Below are positions 51,064 through 59,412 of a DNA stretch of 64,000 nucleotides, in pieces. Every line of letters starts with the position of its first letter. The stretch's first letter is position 1. The DNA comes from Fibrobacter sp. UWB10 (GTDB lineage: Bacteria; Fibrobacterota; Fibrobacteria; Fibrobacterales; Fibrobacteraceae): assembly GCF_900182935.1 (NCBI RefSeq), contig NZ_FXUE01000001.1, forward strand, positions 248,001 to 312,000. The letters run 5' to 3'. Under the pieces are notes generated by a model. It was not told the DNA's origin. It saw nothing but the letters and a program-made list of their open reading frames with translations, and did no database searches. The translations under genes and the position numbers were made by a program.

Positions 51064-52830
51064 ATGTCTCAAAATCTCAAATTCGGTACCGCTGAAGATC
51101 TCGCTGAAATCCTCGCCGCTCAGGGCGAATGCAGCCCCGACTTCCGTAAGCAGAACGCTGACGTTTACGCCGGCATGGATTGCCTCGAACAGGGCAAGCT
51201 CGTCACTGGTAAGATTAGCCAGGTGAACGACCAGGAAGTCTTGATCGACGTGAACTACAAGTCCGAAGGTGTCATTGACCGTGCTGAATTCAAGGACACG
51301 GACTCCCTCGAAATCGGTTCCGAAATCGAAGTGTTTGTCGAAAAGCTCGAAGATGAAGACGGTCGTCTCATCTTGTCGAAGCAGAAGGCCGACTTCGTGC
51401 GCGTGTGGGATCGCATCCACGCTGCATTCGAAAACAACGAAGTCGTGCGCGGTACGCTCACGAAGCGTATCAAGGGCGGTGTGGTTGTCGACCTGTTCGG
51501 CATCGACGCCTTCCTCCCGGGTTCCCAGATCGACCTCCGTCAGATCCCGGACATCAACGCCCTCATCGGTCAGGATTTCGACCTCAAGGTTATCAAGGTC
51601 AACAAGGCTCGCCGCAACATCGTCGTTTCTCGCCGTGTTGTTCTCGAAGAAGAACGCAACAAGCAGCGTGGCGACGTTCTCGAAACTCTCGAGAAGGGTC
51701 AGGTCCGCAAGGGTATCGTCAAGAACATCACCGACTTCGGTGCATTCATTGACCTCGGCGGCGTAGACGGCCTCCTCCACATCACCGACATGAGCTACAA
51801 GCGCATCAACCACCCGACCGAATTGCTCCAGCTCGGCCAGGAAGTCGAAGTTATGGTTCTCGACTTCAACGACAAGAAGGAACGTATCTCTCTCGGCATG
51901 AAGCAGCTTAAGCCGCATCCGTGGAAGGATATCGCCGAACGTTATCCGGAAGGCGCTATCGTTAAGGGTAAGGTTGTTTCCATTACCGATTACGGTGCAT
52001 TCGTTGAACTGGATAGCGGCGTCGAAGGCCTCATCCACGTTTCCGAAATGTCCTGGACTCAGCATGTCAAGCACCCGTCCAAGATCCTCACCGTTGGTCA
52101 GGAAGTTGAAGCTGTCGTGCTCAAGGTTGAAGAAGATGCAGAACGCATCTCTCTCGGCATGAAGCAGCTCGAATCTGATCCGTGGGATTCTATCGAAACC
52201 GAACTTCCGCCGGGTGCCCGCGTGGTTGGTGAAATCCGCAACATCGCTTCCTTCGGCGCATTCGTCGAAATCAAGGAAGGTGTTGATGGCCTCATCCACG
52301 TTTCCGACATGTCCTGGACCAAGAAGATTACTCACCCGAACGAAATGGTCAAGAAGGGCGACAAGGTTGAATGCGTCGTGCTCGCTGTCGATAAGGAAAA
52401 GCGTCGTATTTCCCTCTCCATGAAGCACCTCACCGAAGATCCGTGGGATACCATTGATTCCACCTACCCGGTGAACAGCGAAGTGAAGGGCAAGATCGTT
52501 CGCATGCTCGACCGCGGCGTCGTGGTTGAACTCGCTGACGGTATCGAAGGCTTCATCCCGGTTTCCAAGCTCACCGCTGAATACATCAAGGTTCCGGCCG
52601 ATGCATTCAAGGTTGGCGACGAAGTTCCGGCTGTCGTGACCGAAATCGATCAGAACAATCGTAAGATCTTCCTCTCTGTGGTTGACTACTTCAAGAACCG
52701 TGAATCCGCTGAGCTCAAGGCTTGGATGGACTCTCACAAGCCGGGCGAATCTGGCACCACCATCGGTGAAGCTACCGCCCCGAAGAAGAAGAGCTCCAAG
52801 AAGAAGGCTGACGCTGAAGCCGAAGCTTAA
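51064..52830 (+). CDS. rpsA: 30S ribosomal protein S1
   Basis: The 588-residue protein has six S1 repeats. The first two bind the ribosome; the later four bind RNA and share GLIHVSEMSW and RISLGMKQL type motifs (VDGLLHITDMSYKRI, VEGLIHVSEMSW, VDGLIHVSDMSW). The C-terminal tail is Lys/Ala-rich. S1 brings mRNAs to the 30S subunit. In this genome many start codons have no Shine-Dalgarno site, so its role may be large. Codon use is strongly biased. It forms a unit with cmk and ends at a strong terminator. Confidence 0.96.
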   Translation: MSQNLKFGTAEDLAEILAAQGECSPDFRKQNADVYAGMDCLEQGKLVTGKISQVNDQEVLIDVNYKSEGVIDRAEFKDTDSLEIGSEIEVFVEKLEDEDGRLILSKQKADFVRVWDRIHAAFENNEVVRGTLTKRIKGGVVVDLFGIDAFLPGSQIDLRQIPDINALIGQDFDLKVIKVNKARRNIVVSRRVVLEEERNKQRGDVLETLEKGQVRKGIVKNITDFGAFIDLGGVDGLLHITDMSYKRINHPTELLQLGQEVEVMVLDFNDKKERISLGMKQLKPHPWKDIAERYPEGAIVKGKVVSITDYGAFVELDSGVEGLIHVSEMSWTQHVKHPSKILTVGQEVEAVVLKVEEDAERISLGMKQLESDPWDSIETELPPGARVVGEIRNIASFGAFVEIKEGVDGLIHVSDMSWTKKITHPNEMVKKGDKVECVVLAVDKEKRRISLSMKHLTEDPWDTIDSTYPVNSEVKGKIVRMLDRGVVVELADGIEGFIPVSKLTAEYIKVPADAFKVGDEVPAVVTEIDQNNRKIFLSVVDYFKNRESAELKAWMDSHKPGESGTTIGEATAPKKKSSKKKADAEAEA

Positions 52831-52861
52831 TTAGCTTCTTCAAAAGCACAAAGCTTTAAGG

Positions 52862-52894
52862 AATCCCGCGGGTAACCGTGGGATTTCTTTTTTC
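52862..52894 (+). terminator. rpsA terminator
   Basis: AATCCCGCGG and CCGTGGGATT pair (one G-U) around GTAA, followed by TTCTTTTTTC. The TATCTT box of the next gene lies 12 bases beyond. Confidence 0.85.
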
Positions 52895-52905
52895 ATCAAT
52901 CTTTC

Positions 52906-52911
52906 TATCTT
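52906..52911 (+). promoter_or_regulatory. promoter box of the secreted cassette, leaderless
   Basis: TATCTT ends 7 bases before the ATG at 52919, in TTTCTATCTTG. Initiation would fall at about the start codon. Confidence 0.5.
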
Positions 52912-52918
52912 GTTTTTT

Positions 52919-54109
52919 ATGAGATGTTTGTTACAGCGTAGTCTGATAGCCCTGTTTTTTGTTTTCTCTACCGTTTCTTTTGGCGCAGACGTTAAAGTTT
53001 TACCATTGAACGCTCCGAACTTGCCCAATGAGAAATTGTATGCAACAATAACGACCCAGGTATTGAATGCAGTCCAAGAAACTGGAAACAGATCGGTAGA
53101 GAATGCCGACTATGCTTTGCGAGTTACTGTGCTGAACCCCAAAGGATTCCTGATGGTAGGGGCCGAAGTAAGAGGCGTAAACTCCTTTTATAAAAAGGAG
53201 AGTGTCAACGTAAGCAATGTATCCATGTTGAACGACGGTCTCAGACAAATTATTGGAGCAGTGTTAAAAGACATTCCAACAGCATCTGATGTTGATGAAG
53301 AGAGTGAAGTTCCTAGTATGGAGCCTTTGGTAAAGGTGGACACCGTAACAAAGAGGGATACCATCACCAGAGTAGACACTATCGTAAAGGTTGATACGAT
53401 TGCGAAAATCGATACTATTATCAAGGTTGAAACCATTACAGTTGTGGACACCATTGAAAGAGATGAAGCCAATCTAGTGAAAAAATCTAAGCATTACATT
53501 ATGGTTGGTTTTTCATTTGCGAATCTTTTCTTTTTACGTGAATACACAGAGCACTATTTGACAGCTTCACGAAGTTACAACAGCAATTATAATAGAAGAT
53601 ATGACATTTACAACACCGAAAAAATTTATACCACCGAAGAACAGGAACGCAGCAACCAACTCAATTTGGGTTATGCATACGAAACTCCGATAAACACAAG
53701 ATTGTCTAGAGTGTATTCTGCCGACTTTGGTTTTAACAATACGGATTGGTTCCTTGGTTTTGCGGGCAACTTAAAATTTGATTTGATAAAAAAACATCCC
53801 CTAAGAAAATGGAACCTGTTTATTCAAGGTGGGCTTGGCCCCGTCTTTGCTTATATAGGCACCTTTACTGCTGATAGCTGGGATAATGTTGACGCAAGCA
53901 ATGCGATTAAAAGTTTGGGCCACGAAATAGAAGCATCTTTTCATTTAGGGGCAATCTCTAACATTGCTTTAGGATTTGATTACAACATTAAGGGAAAATC
54001 GAAACTGGAATTTGCCGTAAGAATTGAGCAGGCTTGGATGGATTTTTTGGATAAGTTGAGTGGCAACAGAATGTTTGCCATAACCCCTTACGTAGCCTAT
54101 GGATTCTAG
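52919..54109 (+). CDS. secreted protein with DTI repeats and beta-barrel-like end
   Basis: The 396-residue protein has a signal peptide (about 1-22, ending VSFGAD). A small N-terminal domain (DVKVLPLNAPNLPNEKLYAT onward) is followed by a repetitive linker (about 138-180) made of six or seven VDTI/xK heptad-like units. The C-terminal region is rich in aromatic strands (HYIMVGFSFANLFFL, KWNLFIQGGLGPVFAYIG) and ends YVAYGF, typical of a barrel. The family is not recognised. The GC content is lower than in nearby housekeeping genes. It is followed after 3 bases by a Ser-rich lipoprotein gene. Confidence 0.7.
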   Translation: MRCLLQRSLIALFFVFSTVSFGADVKVLPLNAPNLPNEKLYATITTQVLNAVQETGNRSVENADYALRVTVLNPKGFLMVGAEVRGVNSFYKKESVNVSNVSMLNDGLRQIIGAVLKDIPTASDVDEESEVPSMEPLVKVDTVTKRDTITRVDTIVKVDTIAKIDTIIKVETITVVDTIERDEANLVKKSKHYIMVGFSFANLFFLREYTEHYLTASRSYNSNYNRRYDIYNTEKIYTTEEQERSNQLNLGYAYETPINTRLSRVYSADFGFNNTDWFLGFAGNLKFDLIKKHPLRKWNLFIQGGLGPVFAYIGTFTADSWDNVDASNAIKSLGHEIEASFHLGAISNIALGFDYNIKGKSKLEFAVRIEQAWMDFLDKLSGNRMFAITPYVAYGF

Positions 54110-54112
54110 AAC

Positions 54113-54811
54113 ATGAAGCTGCTGTTTGGATTGTTGTTTGGATTGTGCCTATATGGTTGTGGTGATATAGAATCACCCCAATCCGTAAGCAAGTATATTG
54201 AAACCGTTGATGCTAACGGCGAAGTGTCTACAATTGAATCTTCTTCCAGTTCGCTCCGAATAGAAAGTTCATCTAGTAGTGTTTGGTGGTATTACTCTTC
54301 TTCAAGTTATTCTTCGCATTATTCGTCATCTTCTTATTTTTCTTCATCCTCTTATTCCTCCTCATCTTCAGCCAAGTCCGCCTATCTTTCTGAAGAAAAG
54401 CAGATGGAACTGACTCTTACCTACTACCTCCAGCTGAAATCCTATGAAGGAACATCAAGCAAAATAGACGGTGACCCCATCATCTATTTTAATGTAATTG
54501 CAATCGACTCCACAGGTGACACCCTAACGACTATAAAGACATCGAAGATTTTCAACAGCAAGTCGGACAAGACAAATATTTCTACGTGGAGCGGGGATTC
54601 CAGCGTGGTTTTGACCATGCCTTACAACACTTACACCATTTCAGTATGTCCGATTGTTTATGACTACGATCCGCTTTCAAATGACAAAATGTCGTCGGGT
54701 TATTGCTATATTCGTCAACGAGTCGGCTTGTTGGAATCAAGAGATAAGGTTTATCAGGAAGACAGCTACGCCACCTATTATGAACTAGAGTGGTACTGGA
54801 ATTTATATTGA
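54113..54811 (+). CDS. Ser/Tyr-rich surface lipoprotein
   Basis: The 232-residue protein has a lipobox (LCLYGCGD, Cys16). A long linker of SSSS, SSSY and HYSSSS blocks (about 41-88) leads to a C-terminal beta-sandwich-like domain (MELTLTYYLQL, then VLTMPYNTYTISVCPIVYDY). The linker is of the type seen on Fibrobacter surface proteins. The function is unknown. It sits between the barrel-like protein and a second small lipoprotein, and the three are probably one transcript. Confidence 0.72.
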   Translation: MKLLFGLLFGLCLYGCGDIESPQSVSKYIETVDANGEVSTIESSSSSLRIESSSSSVWWYYSSSSYSSHYSSSSYFSSSSYSSSSSAKSAYLSEEKQMELTLTYYLQLKSYEGTSSKIDGDPIIYFNVIAIDSTGDTLTTIKTSKIFNSKSDKTNISTWSGDSSVVLTMPYNTYTISVCPIVYDYDPLSNDKMSSGYCYIRQRVGLLESRDKVYQEDSYATYYELEWYWNLY

Positions 54812-54819
54812 GAGGTAAT

Positions 54820-55233
54820 ATGAAAAAATTACTTTTATTGCTTGTTTTGGCAATCCTGTCTGCATGCACGACCCAGAAGGAATCGTTTCACACATACAAC
54901 GAGTTTCAAACAAACGTAGTTCTATCAGAAGCAAATTTTGTTGTTGTAAGAAATGTTGAAGCCAAGGCATCCCGTTGTTTTAATAGTGGGATTGCTCGAA
55001 ACCAAGCCATTGAAGAATTATTTAAAGTGGCTGATTTGAAAGGCTCTCAAACAATCGCCAACATTACCGTATCTCAGTCAGAAGGTACTTTCTGCGATAA
55101 GGCCAAGGCATTTGGAACGGTGATTGAATTCGTTGAACCCGGCAAAGGGAAAAAGACAAATTCCCAAGCAAACACAAATAATGGGGACTCCGCTTGCGAC
55201 AAGGCTGTATGGGGCGATGCTTGCGGTGACTAA
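54820..55233 (+). CDS. small lipoprotein, DUF6567-like
   Basis: The 137-residue protein has a lipobox (ILSACTTQ). A single domain follows with NVVLSEANFVVVRNVEAKAS and IARNQAIEELFKVADLKGSQTIANITV, a pattern I associate tentatively with the DUF6567 group of small lipoproteins. It ends in a Gly/Asn/Lys tail with two Cys. AGAGG precedes the ATG; longer starts would overlap the upstream gene. It ends the secreted cassette; coaBC starts 18 bases later with its own promoter. Confidence 0.7.
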   Translation: MKKLLLLLVLAILSACTTQKESFHTYNEFQTNVVLSEANFVVVRNVEAKASRCFNSGIARNQAIEELFKVADLKGSQTIANITVSQSEGTFCDKAKAFGTVIEFVEPGKGKKTNSQANTNNGDSACDKAVWGDACGD

Positions 55234-55238
55234 TTTTC

Positions 55239-55244
55239 TATCTT
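55239..55244 (+). promoter_or_regulatory. promoter box of coaBC, leaderless
   Basis: TATCTT in TTTTCTATCTTGC starts 5 bases after the upstream stop and ends 7 bases before the ATG at 55252. Confidence 0.5.
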
Positions 55245-55251
55245 GCATCCT

Positions 55252-56568
55252 ATGAACCTCGCTGGAAAGAAAATCTTGCTCGGAGTCTCGGGCGGCATTG
55301 CCGTATACAAGAGCTGCGAGCTGTTGCGCCTGTTGCAGAAGAAGGGCGCCGAAGTACGCGTATGCATGACCGATGCGGCCACAGAATTCGTAGCGCCGCT
55401 GACTTTTGCAAGCCTGAGTAAATGTCCTGTGTACCTGAAGAACGGAGCCGTCGAGGCGCGTCCCTTCCAGCATATTGATTTTCCGCGCTGGGCAGACCTC
55501 TATTTGGTGGTGCCCGCGACCGCGAACGTCATCGGGAAATTCGCCTGCGGTATCGCCGACGATCCGGTGAGCCTTTGCTTTATGAGCTGCACGTGTCCGC
55601 GCGTAATTGCGCCCGCGATGAATGTGGCAATGTACAACTCCTCCGCCGTAAAACGCAACCTCGAGATTTTGCGCGGCTTTGAAGACACGACCGTGCTTGA
55701 ATCGCCTGCAGGGGAACTCGCCTGTGGTGAAATCGGACAAGGTCGCCTGATGGAACCGGCTGAAATTGTGAAGTATTTAGAAGGGGCAAGTCTGCCCCTC
55801 GCTGCATCCGCATGCGCGTCTTCCGCTACCCCATCTCCTAGGGGCACGGCCCCTAAAACCCCCGCGCCAGCATGTCCTGTTGCACAAGATGTCCCGCCGA
55901 CACAAGATGCAAGCCTTCCTGGCTACGGCAAGAAGGTTCTCTTGACTGCAGGCCGTACCGAAGAAGCAATCGACCCGGTACGCTATATCAGCAATCGCAG
56001 TAGCGGCAAGACCGCTGTGGCACTCGCCTCGGTATTCTACGCCAACGGTTTTGAAGTCGAAGTTGTCGCAGGCCCGATGGAAGCGAAGTTCCCGGGCGGA
56101 GTGAAAGTGACTCGAGTGACAAGCGCCCGCGACATGCACGACGCAGTCCTTGAACGAATGAAGAGTGCAAGCGCGCTCGTTCACTGCGCCGCCGTTGCCG
56201 ACTATCGCCCGAAAGTGGCCGCCACCGAAAAGATTAAGGATAGCCGCAGTCAGCTGATTCTGGAGCTGGAACCGAACCCGAATATTTTGCGAGACAGCGT
56301 CGCCCAAAAACGCGACGACCAAGTGATTGTCGGATTCGCACTTGAAACCGATCACTTCGAAGAACACGCCGCCGAAAAGCTTGCAAAGAGCGGCGCCGAC
56401 GCATTGCTTTTGAACGCCCCTGTAGCCGCCGACTCTGGCTTTGGCCGCGACTGCGTGCGGTTCGCCTTGGTGGAAAAGGGCAAGCCCGTTCCACAGCTCG
56501 CCATGGGCGAGAAGGTCGATTTGGCCGAGACGATTTTGAACTTTTGCCTGGAGCGCCTGAATGGCTGA
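55252..56568 (+). CDS. coaBC: bifunctional CoaBC with repeat-derived linker
   Basis: The 438-residue protein joins 4'-phosphopantothenate to cysteine (CoaB, C-terminal) and decarboxylates the product (CoaC, N-terminal) in CoA synthesis. CoaC motifs are LLGVSGGIAVYKS, the His in FQHIDFPRWAD, APAMNVAMYNS and PAGELACGEIGQGRL. CoaB starts at KKVLLTAGRTEEAIDPVRYISNRSSGK. Between them, residues about 177-206 are encoded by an inverted copy of the hairpin element at 4176-4263; about fifteen more linker residues follow. Both catalytic domains look intact, so the insert is probably tolerated. The ATG at 55252 is used; TTG at 55243 is unlikely. The UDG-like gene overlaps its end by 8 bases. Confidence 0.93.
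   Translation: MNLAGKKILLGVSGGIAVYKSCELLRLLQKKGAEVRVCMTDAATEFVAPLTFASLSKCPVYLKNGAVEARPFQHIDFPRWADLYLVVPATANVIGKFACGIADDPVSLCFMSCTCPRVIAPAMNVAMYNSSAVKRNLEILRGFEDTTVLESPAGELACGEIGQGRLMEPAEIVKYLEGASLPLAASACASSATPSPRGTAPKTPAPACPVAQDVPPTQDASLPGYGKKVLLTAGRTEEAIDPVRYISNRSSGKTAVALASVFYANGFEVEVVAGPMEAKFPGGVKVTRVTSARDMHDAVLERMKSASALVHCAAVADYRPKVAATEKIKDSRSQLILELEPNPNILRDSVAQKRDDQVIVGFALETDHFEEHAAEKLAKSGADALLLNAPVAADSGFGRDCVRFALVEKGKPVPQLAMGEKVDLAETILNFCLERLNG
55781..55868 (-). repeat. dispersed two-hairpin element, copy 2, inside coaBC
   Basis: On the minus strand the order is GGGGTTTTAGGGGC, GCCCCTAGG, the core GGGGTAGCGGAAGAC (55818-55832), GATGCAGCGAGGGGCA and a closing GGGGCA/TGCCCC hairpin (55783-55797 region). 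The order is the same as in copy 1 at 4176-4263, with a 15-base identical core. It is read in frame on the plus strand as LPLAASACASSATPSPRG and so on. Confidence 0.75.
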
Positions 56569-57517
56569 CGAATTTGACTTTAGCGAACTGCGCAACTACC
56601 TTTCAGGACAAATCGACCTGGGCGAAGCGGAACTCTTGCTAGACGAGCCATGGACTCTCACACGCAAGCCAGCTGTTCCTGGTGCGCCCGCGCCCACCGC
56701 GACTCGCCCTATTGCACCGAGTCATGTTCCGCCAACTCCGGCCGCAGCCTCCGCGGCACGCCCGGTGCCGCGCAACCTGCCGCCTCAATTCCCGAACAGC
56801 TCGGCTCCCACAGCAGGATCTGCACAGGCCCCGATTCCAGACACTACCGGATTTGCGCCTTCGCTCTTCGGCGCCGTCGATTCCAAGGCAACCACCATTC
56901 CGGCAGCCAACATGCCGACAGCACGCACAGTCAAGCGCGCCGCCCACGCCTTCGAATCAGTCGATTCTCTTGATGCATTCTACGAATCCATCAAGAGCGA
57001 AGCCATGTACGCCAAGGAAGCCGCACTCGCCCGCTATGTTGGTCCCGCCAAACCGAAATTGCTTTTCCTGCTCCCCGCCATTAAAATGGCCGAAGCAGCC
57101 AACATCTCGGCCACAAGCACCGACGTATTCTTCGGAACACCCGTTGGCGAAATGCTTTCGCGCCTGTTCGCAAGCTTAAGCATCGAGCAAAAAGACATCG
57201 GCATCACGTACTTTTTCAAGTCCACCGAGCGCCCGCTCGCGCCGCTTCTCGAAGCCGCACTCCGCAAGATGCTTACCAAGGAACTCAGCTTTATCCAGCC
57301 CAAAATCATGGTGACCTTCGGGCAGCCGCTATTCTATCAGGTATTCGGCAAGGGCAAGAACTTCGACGAAAACGCCGGCACAGCCATGGACTTCGCTGGC
57401 GTCAAGAGTGTCGCTCTCGTAGACCCGTACGCCATGGTAAACGACAAGCAGATGAAATGGCTCACCTGGAAGGTTCACATCCCGCGCAGCGGCATGTTCA
57501 CCATCGCCGCCAAGTAG
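56561..57517 (+). CDS. UDG-superfamily-like protein lacking catalytic motifs
   Basis: The 318-residue protein has a Pro/Ala-rich N-terminal half (about 30-125), then a domain whose order fits family 4/5 uracil-DNA glycosylases. It shows [33 protein letters not shown] where the family has the iron-sulfur UDG helix and NxVKCRPP strand, then [19 protein letters not shown]. The GEAPG motif is replaced by LPAIKMA and the HPA motif by VDPYAMV, and no four-Cys cluster is seen. A lost or altered activity is likely. It overlaps coaBC by 8 bases and lies 7 bases before the acetyltransferase. Confidence 0.65.
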   Translation: MADEFDFSELRNYLSGQIDLGEAELLLDEPWTLTRKPAVPGAPAPTATRPIAPSHVPPTPAAASAARPVPRNLPPQFPNSSAPTAGSAQAPIPDTTGFAPSLFGAVDSKATTIPAANMPTARTVKRAAHAFESVDSLDAFYESIKSEAMYAKEAALARYVGPAKPKLLFLLPAIKMAEAANISATSTDVFFGTPVGEMLSRLFASLSIEQKDIGITYFFKSTERPLAPLLEAALRKMLTKELSFIQPKIMVTFGQPLFYQVFGKGKNFDENAGTAMDFAGVKSVALVDPYAMVNDKQMKWLTWKVHIPRSGMFTIAAK

Positions 57518-57524
57518 AGGTTCC

Positions 57525-58160
57525 ATGACCACACCGAATCCGAACACGGAGCATCCGATCGCGGGCTACGACAAGGAAATCTACGTCAAGCCTACCATCA
57601 AAAACCCGAATATTATTGTCGGGGACTTCACCTATATCGCAGATTCGGAGTTCGAAAGCCATGTGACGCACCACTATGACTTTATCGGCGACAAACTGAT
57701 TATCGGAAAGTTCTGCCAGATTGCCGCCGGCGTAGAATTCGTCATGAACGGCGCCAACCACCAGATGAATGCGGTTTCGACATTCCCGTTCTATACGCTG
57801 GAAGGCTGGAAAATGAATCCGCCCGCTAAAAGCGACATGCCATTCAAGGGCGACACCGTCATCGGAAACGATGTGTGGATTGGTCAAAACGCCACCATCT
57901 TGCCGGGCGTGCATATCGGTGACGGCGCCATCATCGGCGCGAACAGCGTCGTCGGCAGCGACGTAGAGCCTTATACGATTGTCGTCGGCAATCCCGCCGA
58001 AGTAATCCGCTATCGTTTTGATGAAGAACTGACAGAACTCCTGCTCAAATTCAAGTGGTGGGACAAGCCCATCGAAGAAATCAACGAATTGATTCCGATT
58101 CTTACGAGCAGCGATCTTGATAAAGTCAAAGCCGAAATCCGTCGGCTAATGAACGCTTAA
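57525..58160 (+). CDS. hexapeptide-repeat acetyltransferase, CatB/Vat-like
   Basis: The 211-residue protein has left-handed beta-helix repeats ([50 protein letters not shown]). The catalytic His79 in [15 protein letters not shown] and the WIG and [11 protein letters not shown] motifs are typical of xenobiotic acetyltransferases acting on chloramphenicol or streptogramin A. Members occur in many chromosomes without conferring resistance, so the true acceptor is uncertain. It is last in the coaBC unit. Confidence 0.9.
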   Translation: MTTPNPNTEHPIAGYDKEIYVKPTIKNPNIIVGDFTYIADSEFESHVTHHYDFIGDKLIIGKFCQIAAGVEFVMNGANHQMNAVSTFPFYTLEGWKMNPPAKSDMPFKGDTVIGNDVWIGQNATILPGVHIGDGAIIGANSVVGSDVEPYTIVVGNPAEVIRYRFDEELTELLLKFKWWDKPIEEINELIPILTSSDLDKVKAEIRRLMNA

Positions 58161-58216
58161 AGCTTAATTCTTTTTGACAAAAAAACTGTACTTTCCCCCA
58201 AAAAAAAGTGAGAAAA

Positions 58217-58244
58217 TTAAAAAACCAGCCCGAGATGAGGCTGG
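58217..58244 (-). terminator. terminator of the paralogous-domain lipoprotein gene
   Basis: On the minus strand CCAGCC-TCATCTCG-GGCTGG is followed by TTTTTTAATTTT. Confidence 0.8.
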
Positions 58245-58270
58245 CAATATACATTTGATTGTTTTTTTTA

Positions 58271-59200
58271 CTAATCGAAATCTTCATCAGAAATGTGTTT
58301 TACACAACGAACACTAAATCCATAAAATCTACTATCACTTACTTCGTATGCAGCATCACTACTACCGTCCATCCAAACGCCAAAAGGACCACTACCATCA
58401 TCTGAGAGTCCCCAAAACCTAGTTGTTTTTCCTACACCCCCATAACCACCAATAGCTCCCCTAGAACCAGCCAACAAAGCGCTGAACCCAAATGCATCTA
58501 CAGCATTTGATTTCAGCATTCTTCCTGCAGACAATCTTCCGCCAACAGCATCAAACAACACATAAAAATCATTTTTCGTTGGCAAGTTCCACCCTTCTGG
58601 GCATGCATTTCTTGCAGCATCCCAATTATACAAGCGTCCAAACTTATTACATTTTTCCAATTCATCATCATAACAATAGCTATCATCCATTTCGTAATTT
58701 AGGTTTTGAGCCATCCATTCCTGACTTTCGATAACAACAGTCCTATACTCTTTTTGATCTCTTGGATCAATCATCTTCTTAAAAATAGGGCAAAAATTGG
58801 GATCATAAGACGAGTTATTATCATAGATATAATTCAAGAGATAATTACAATAAAGTCCCTTTTGTCCAAACCCACAATAACCGACTTCAAAAGACTCCGA
58901 ATTCGTATGCAACATGAACTGAATTACAACTTTTTGCGGATTTTCGCATTGTTGTTTTCGGTCTTCTAGAGTCACAAAACTTTTTCCCGGCCATCCTTTT
59001 GCCTCAACAACTTTCACCCCTTTTTCCGTCTCGAAATAAGTCCATTCTACTTCGCCAAAGACACTTTCAATAGCCTTGCCAACGGTCGTTTGCTCATACC
59101 CTTGCAAAGTTCCATTTTTTACCATATCAATCTCCGAATTACAACCACTTATAATGGTTGCAACCCCCAAAGACATTGCGAATTTTAAAATTTTTTTCAT
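58271..59200 (-). CDS. Fibrobacter paralogous-domain lipoprotein
   Basis: The 309-residue protein has a lipobox (IISGC, Cys20). A variable N-terminal domain of about 120 residues is followed by the TIGR02145-type domain: DPRDQKEYRTVVI, EWMAQNLNY, FGRLYNWDAARNACPEGWNLP, FSALLAGSRG, FWGLSDD and SVRCVKH. It shares this domain with 12755-13870, but the N-terminal parts are unrelated. AAGGAG precedes the ATG. A perfect palindrome lies about 100 bases upstream. Lower GC than the housekeeping genes. Confidence 0.88.
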   Translation of the reverse strand: MKKILKFAMSLGVATIISGCNSEIDMVKNGTLQGYEQTTVGKAIESVFGEVEWTYFETEKGVKVVEAKGWPGKSFVTLEDRKQQCENPQKVVIQFMLHTNSESFEVGYCGFGQKGLYCNYLLNYIYDNNSSYDPNFCPIFKKMIDPRDQKEYRTVVIESQEWMAQNLNYEMDDSYCYDDELEKCNKFGRLYNWDAARNACPEGWNLPTKNDFYVLFDAVGGRLSAGRMLKSNAVDAFGFSALLAGSRGAIGGYGGVGKTTRFWGLSDDGSGPFGVWMDGSSDAAYEVSDSRFYGFSVRCVKHISDEDFD

Positions 59201-59301
59201 TTGATTTTCTCCTTAATGTTCGTGAAATAATCCACGTCATAAATGTAACCACCCCAAAAAACAAAGTCAAGTGTTTTTGTGATTTTCGTCCATTTTGGGG
59301 A

Positions 59302-59334
59302 GGATATGATATTCCAAACTGGAATATCATATCC
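59302..59334. repeat. perfect 15-bp-arm palindrome
   Basis: GGATATGATATTCCA and TGGAATATCATATCC are exact reverse complements separated by AAC. It lies between the Rpn-type gene (upstream on the minus strand) and the paralogous-domain lipoprotein gene. It is not followed by a T-run, so it is not a plain terminator; an operator or cruciform site is possible. Confidence 0.9.
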
Positions 59335-59364
59335 AATAATCGTAGATTATTTCACCCCATACAC

Positions 59365-59389
59365 AAAAAAAAGCGGTCTTTCGACCGCC
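59365..59389 (-). terminator. terminator of the Rpn-type gene
   Basis: On the minus strand GCGGTC-GAAA-GACCGC is followed by seven T. Confidence 0.85.
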
Positions 59390-59412
59390 AGTAATTTGTT
59401 TTTTAAAAGCAA

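Noticed and set aside
51055-52737. 560-residue minus-strand frame opposite rpsA
   Set aside because: Same cause as above; S1 repeats produce a repetitive antisense frame.
52910-52918. TTG start 9 bases upstream for the 52919 gene
   Set aside because: ATG at 52919 begins a normal signal peptide; TTG would overlap the promoter box.
57525-58160. Antibiotic resistance gene (chloramphenicol or streptogramin acetyltransferase)
   Set aside because: Housekeeping context and wide chromosomal distribution of this family do not support a resistance claim from sequence alone.
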